The notes beneath the pieces are model-generated. The model was not told the DNA's origin. It saw nothing but the letters and a program-made list of their open reading frames with translations, and made no database searches. The position numbers were made by a program, and so were the translations under genes. A stretch of DNA of 64,000 bases. Origin: Phoenix dactylifera (taxonomy: Eukaryota; Streptophyta; Magnoliopsida; Arecales; Arecaceae). The stretch spans positions 3,389,001 through 3,453,000 of the forward strand of contig NW_024067666.1 of the NCBI RefSeq assembly GCF_009389715.1, read 5' to 3'. Shown in pieces: positions 59,761-64,000 of this stretch (positions are counted from its first letter, which is position 1; the number at the start of each line of letters is the position of its first letter).

Positions 59761-61355
59761 ACTCGTGAAGCCGAAAATGAGTCGGGAAAAGGGTTCCGGA
59801 TATTACATAAAATTAAAATAAAGACCATAAAATCCAGAATCTCTGATCCCGTCTTCTTCCTAGTTTTCAACCGATAATTACAATCGAAAAATGCCGTAAG
59901 ATATCTCGGAGGTGCCATAATTTTCATCACTTTATTGACAAGCAATCTTAAACGATATATTTTTTATAAAATTTTTAATTTTTATTATTAACAAAATTTA
60001 GTTAAAATTATATATTTTTAAATCATTTGTTATAATCATATTTTTATTGCCTATTTTTATTATTAAATTTTGCTCAAAATTTAATTAATATCTAAAAAAA
60101 TTTATATTCGTATTTGAATAAAAAAATAAATATAATATATAATTCATATCGACTATCCGTCCATAATAAATATGGATATACTTAATATCCAATTTGTATC
60201 TTTATCTATTTATAATAGATACCAAGTTTGATATTCGTCTAATATACACATTCATATTTCTTAAAAAAATAAATATAAATAAATATAGTAATATTCGATG
60301 CATAACTAATCTATTTTCAGCTATAGTGAAGCCACCCGCATCACCAATATAAACAAACTTAATGTAATTAATAGCACTTGCAACCAACATTTTGAGAAGA
60401 ACGCAACACAAAAAGCTACGGTCCAAAAAAAAAAAAAAAAAAAGACCAAGCAAACGCATTGGTCCAATCAAAAGTGCCTTTCCTATAAGATGTTTGTAGG
60501 TGATGCCTGAAAAATCTAAAGGAAACTCCATGCCACGAGAATAACTAAAAATTCAAAAATCTACCATTCAAAAGAAGATGAGATATGTGTAGTGCCAATG
60601 AGGAACGAAAACCTTAATAGCCATCACTTCAATTTGTGACTAGAAACATCATTCAAGTGATCTTAACCTTCAAATTCAATTCTCAAGGAGAACTGTAACT
60701 TTATGAAAACTGGAACGGGCTTATCATAGCGACATAAACTGATGGAAGTAAAATTTAAGTGCCATCATTGCTAAAAAGATAAAAGGAAAGGAGAAAATCA
60801 TATTTATATCCGAAATGCGATAGCAATAACATGAGACTATCAAACACAGTACAAGCCCATTTGGTTTTCGGGTGCCCCTGCACCACACTTAGACATGGTT
60901 ATTCTCGTGAGAGTATGAGACTTTGGCTACGAATTGTAAGAATAAATTGGAAATTAGAAGAAACCAATAGCTGGACATGCACCTGCCCTGAACACAGATG
61001 GGTCCCAAATATGATCACAGTTTTGGCATATTTCTAGGGGTGATGTAAGCGTGTGAGACTGGTCAACATTTATTTGCCATCCCTCGTGGCATGGCGTCAA
61101 GATTTGAATATCAAGTCTAGCTAACAAATCATATATATTTATATATACAAATGTATATATAAATATAAATATAAATAAATAAATAAATATATAAATATAT
61201 ATATATATATATATACAGACGTATATATGTAGGTGTCTGAAAACTGTGTGATGCATAACGAGGCCCATCTCTTCAACCCAAAAAACAACAATAACAAGGA
61301 TCCTGATTCCATCATCCTCTTCCCCATATGCTATCGATTCAGGCACTACTAGTAT
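59761..61355. other. AT-rich spacer
   Basis: It includes GATAT/TATCC text at about 60100-60310 resembling the MITE at 10319-10791, an A tract at about 60425-60444, and TA-rich runs at about 61130-61225. The long minus-strand frame across the TA run is low complexity and not a gene. Confidence 0.45.
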
Positions 61356-62380
61356 TGATGGGAGGCAAAATGGATCGTCCCGCCTAGAGCAAGGAATCAT
61401 CCCACAACACCGACTGGGCAGGACCATAGCCTTGCTCAGAATTGGCCCAATCTCAGACTCCGCCGAAGGCTCAGTTAACCTCGGCTGGATCTCTCCACTA
61501 CTACAACCTGCCGTAACTTCTTCTGCCTATAATGACGTCCCGAGCCCGAGCTCGGAACGCCCTGCTGAGTCAGTTGCGAACCAAAGAGCTCCTTCGACCG
61601 TGGAACTATTTAACAACGCGCCCTGACCGAGCTCAGAGCACCCTTGATATTCGCCGACACACCCCGACCAAGCTTGGGGCGCCTTTTATATTCGCTGACG
61701 CGCCCCAATCCGAGCTTGGAGTGCCCTTAATATTTGACGATATGCTCCAGCCAAGTTCAGGGCGCCCCATCTAACAACGCGCCTCGACCTTTGAGCTCGG
61801 AGCGCCCTACTGAGCAAACCTCAAAATCGGAAAAGCTAGGCCGACCTCAGCACTCGCTAAAACAACCTCGTCGAACACATGATGCGACCCCTCATCGAGC
61901 TTGGCTTCGCCCATGACCGCATCCACGTACATGCCCACACCCGCCTACGTGGCCATACATTACAATGTCACCGCGTCATGCTTTACTTGCTGGCCAACGA
62001 TAGTTAAGAACAACGCCATGCTACTCCAACTATACCCCGTCGCACCTATCGACACCTTACCGTTCACAGGAATGGCCTACGCCGTGCGCCTCAAGCAAGC
62101 TCTAGCTGTGCATCATCTGTTTGAAACCTATCTCCTCCCATGCTGAGGACAGACCATACCTCCGCCACCTGGACACCTCTCCGAGGGCTATATACAGCCT
62201 CATCAGGTAATACTAAGGGAACCTTTTTGGACCAAATGGAGGGCCCTCACCGGAACCACCAGTGAGGCTTTGTGCAGGTACACCGCCGCACGGAAGGTGG
62301 CTCTTCTTCTTCCGCTCCAGCTGGCAGCTCCCTCGACTCCTCCGGCATGGTCACCCTCGTGTCAAATTTGAACCACAACA
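61356..62380. mobile_element. Probable solo LTR (gypsy-like), GC-rich
   Basis: The segment begins TG and ends CA, is 1025 bp long, and is flanked by AGTAT at 61351-61355 and AGTAC at 62381-62385, a near target duplication. A TATA-like GGCTATATACAGCC lies near 62190. It is much GC-richer than its surroundings and carries a 41-bp tandem repeat. No internal region of a retroelement is seen beside it. It looks like an old solo LTR; the family assignment is tentative. Confidence 0.5.
61540..61810. repeat. 41-bp minisatellite
   Basis: GAGCTC/AAGCTT-type cores recur at 61548, 61629, 61670, 61712, 61753 and 61793, with spacings of 40-42 bases (one double step of 81). Each is followed by GGAGCGCCC variants and a TATTCGCCGAC variant. 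The copies have diverged, so the array is not recent. Confidence 0.75.
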
Positions 62381-63038
62381 AGTACATTCACTGTGCAACA
62401 ACTCGATCGAATAAGAGGAGCCAATAAGCCTTCTTTCTATGGTATGCAGTACCGGTCTAAATCAAATAGTATATAACATATTGTATCTTATTTGTTCAGT
62501 GCCAATATTCGATATGTATAGTATACCGATATTTAATATATTAAAAAAAATATAAAATTAACTGGTATCTGGTGATTTTGCACCACCTGGGGAACTCGCA
62601 CAGTTTCCAGGCAATCCTAGCAACCCCTCCCCCGATTGCTTGAAGATGCGCGCGCGATACGAAAAAGGAGGAACCAATGAAAAGCCAGGGTAGAGCCCAA
62701 AGAGAAGGATTCGAGAATCAACCACTCATCCTAGAAAAGAAAGGCAAGCAAAGCCCTCATCGTTCTGCCGGAAAATCCGCCTGTGGATAGGAAGAGCCAA
62801 GCTTTTAATATATTAAAAAAAGTATCATATAATTTTATACTAGTATGGTACCGGTATGAAATTCAGTCCGGCGAAATCCGGCTTCCTCTGCGTATATCTT
62901 GGATTCGGGTACCATCGGTACAAGCACCGCATAATAACTCGACCGAAAGAGAGGACCCGACAAGCCTAAGGGAATATCCGAAATAACTCCCATTCTCTCT
63001 CGAATTCCACATCCGTCTCTCCCCTCCTCCCGCCGCCG
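62381..63038 (+). promoter_or_regulatory. Spacer and promoter of the 131-residue gene
   Basis: Fragments near 62450-62580 and 62800-62870 carry GGTACCGGTAT and AATATATTAAAAAAA text seen in the GGTACC element. The last 100 bases are C-rich leader DNA before the ATG. No TATA box can be chosen with confidence. Confidence 0.35.
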
Positions 63039-63434
63039 ATGGCCGCCTCCTCTTCCTCCTCCGCCGCCAAATCCTTCTTCCATTCCCTCAAGAGATTCTT
63101 CAAGGCTCCCTGGGAGATCACCGGCCCCTGTGCCGACCCCGAGTACCGCACTGCCGTCCCCAAAGCCACCGAATACCGCCGGTTCTGCCCGGCCACTGTG
63201 CCGGCCAAGGCCTGCGTCCCCACCGCCGACCCCGGGACCGTTTTCGACATCAAGTACCACATCCGCGATCGCCGCCGCGACCGGCCTCCCGTCCGCCGGA
63301 CCGTGCTGAAGAAGGCCGACGTAGAGAAGATGATGGCCGAGAAGACCTTCGGCGCTGCGGACTTCCCGCCGGTGTACCTCACTGAGCGGGTCCAGGAGGA
63401 CGAAAACGCCAGGGGAGGCGGGTACCAGAAATAG
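63039..63434 (+). CDS. Conserved plant protein of unknown function (131 residues)
   Basis: I recognise this as a plant-conserved type but cannot name a function. The start at 63039 opens MAASSSSSAAKSFFHSLKRF, a Ser/Ala-rich, basic, acid-poor N-terminus that could be an organelle presequence. The middle holds APWEITGPCADPEYRTAVPK and ATEYRRFCPATVPAKACVP with three cysteines, then GTVFDIKYHIRDRRRDRPPV and RRTVLKKADVEKMMAEKTF. The end is a short acidic and Gly-rich tail, ARGGGYQK. There is no membrane segment. The whole frame lies in one exon with GC-rich third positions like the other 5'-GC-rich genes here. Directly after the TAG (63432-63434) stands a strong donor, GTTAGT, so the 3' UTR is probably spliced. 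Confidence 0.75.
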   Translation: MAASSSSSAAKSFFHSLKRFFKAPWEITGPCADPEYRTAVPKATEYRRFCPATVPAKACVPTADPGTVFDIKYHIRDRRRDRPPVRRTVLKKADVEKMMAEKTFGAADFPPVYLTERVQEDENARGGGYQK

Positions 63435-63963
63435 GTTAGTGAACCCTTCTTGTGTCTGTAGATTTTAATCGATATTAGGTTTTCGAGACTTGGTGGAGAT
63501 TTCTCTCAGAGGGTTCTGATGGTAGGTTCGATAAACATTTCATTCTTATTTTTCTGTTACGTTCTCTGGAGGAAGAAAAACTCGATGATGTTCTTTGATT
63601 TGGTGTTTTTGGGTGTCGGAAATAGTCGAGCAAACCTTCTCATCGATTGCTTTTGATTGGATTAGGGTTTCAGAAGTTGTAGAATCCACAAAAAATCCTT
63701 TTCATTTGCTTTCGTTAGAATGAAAAGAAAATTTTGATGATGCTATGTTGTTTGGGTCGGTGATGATTGCTTATGAATTAGGTGCTTCATCTGCTTTCGT
63801 GGGATCAATTTTCTGTTTCAGAGGTTTTATTAGAAGGTTCTCTGAAGATTTTTTTTCTTATTGGGAAAAGAAAAATTACACTGTTTCATGAATGGGTTAT
63901 TGGGATTCGTAGAATGCGTGCCCTGTTGAAATGATCTGCTAAATAAGATGTTTTCTTTTGTAG
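63435..63963 (+). other. Probable 3' UTR intron of the 131-residue gene
   Basis: Donor AG|GTTAGT begins at the base after the stop codon, and a good acceptor TTTTCTTTTGTAG ends at 63963. The DNA between is T-rich and has no open frame. Because the junction would lie right at the stop codon, the mRNA should escape nonsense-mediated decay. Confidence 0.5.
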
Positions 63964-64000
63964 AATTTGGTTGCAAATAGGGTTTGATTGAATTTTCTTG

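Noticed and set aside
60954-61427. 157-codon minus-strand frame
   Set aside because: Its core is the translated TA-rich run; no protein family features.
1-64000. CRISPR array, bacterial operons or biosynthetic gene cluster
   Set aside because: All genes are eukaryotic with introns; no regularly spaced direct repeats with unique spacers were seen and neighbouring genes are functionally unrelated.

Overview
The window is nuclear DNA of a flowering plant. Most genes have introns with GT/AG borders, the spacers are AT-rich, and the ground is littered with MITE-like elements, LTR fossils and LINE ends. Every protein I recognise is a standard plant family. Exon starts are GC-rich in several genes (presenilin-like, AFP, RPK2-like, the 131-residue gene), as in monocots, but the genome is not as GC-graded as a grass. 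A non-grass monocot such as a palm is my best guess; this is inference, not proof.

Layout from left to right: the 3' part of the mitochondrial ATP synthase gamma gene (+, 901-4041); a DUF620 gene (-, 5393-7812); a repeat-bearing spacer with a Mutator-type MITE; a POLAR-like gene (+, 11890-17742); a mitochondrial glycine-rich RNA-binding protein gene (-, 18568-21994, with a 5' UTR intron and TATA box to 23442); an AT-rich spacer with a fold-back insertion; an intronless presenilin-like gene (+, 26234-27520) followed by a diverged tandem copy of its 3' end (30913-32225); a PB1-MuDR gene of MUSTANG type lacking the transposase core (+, 36288-39518); an LTR fossil; an RPK2/TOAD2-like LRR receptor kinase (+, 43852-47190); GGTACC-rich and GGGTTGGG repeat elements; a Ninja-family AFP gene (-, 51003-53248) with an ABRE/G-box cluster upstream; TOM5 (-, 55410-59695) whose 53 codons are split by a 4.1 kb intron; a probable solo LTR with a 41-bp minisatellite; and a conserved plant gene of 131 residues (+, 63039-63434) that continues into a 3' UTR intron at the window edge.

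The genes do not form an operon-like or biosynthetic cluster. Three of them (ATP synthase gamma, the glycine-rich RNA-binding protein, TOM5) make mitochondrial proteins, but they lie far apart and each has its own promoter. The most interesting points are the domesticated-transposase gene that keeps its DNA-binding and zinc-knuckle ends but has lost the catalytic middle in frame, the perfect ABRE palindromes upstream of an ABA-pathway repressor, the near-palindromic MITE inside that repressor's intron, the fold-back element bracketed by a 20-bp direct repeat and an A tract, and the decayed presenilin duplicate.
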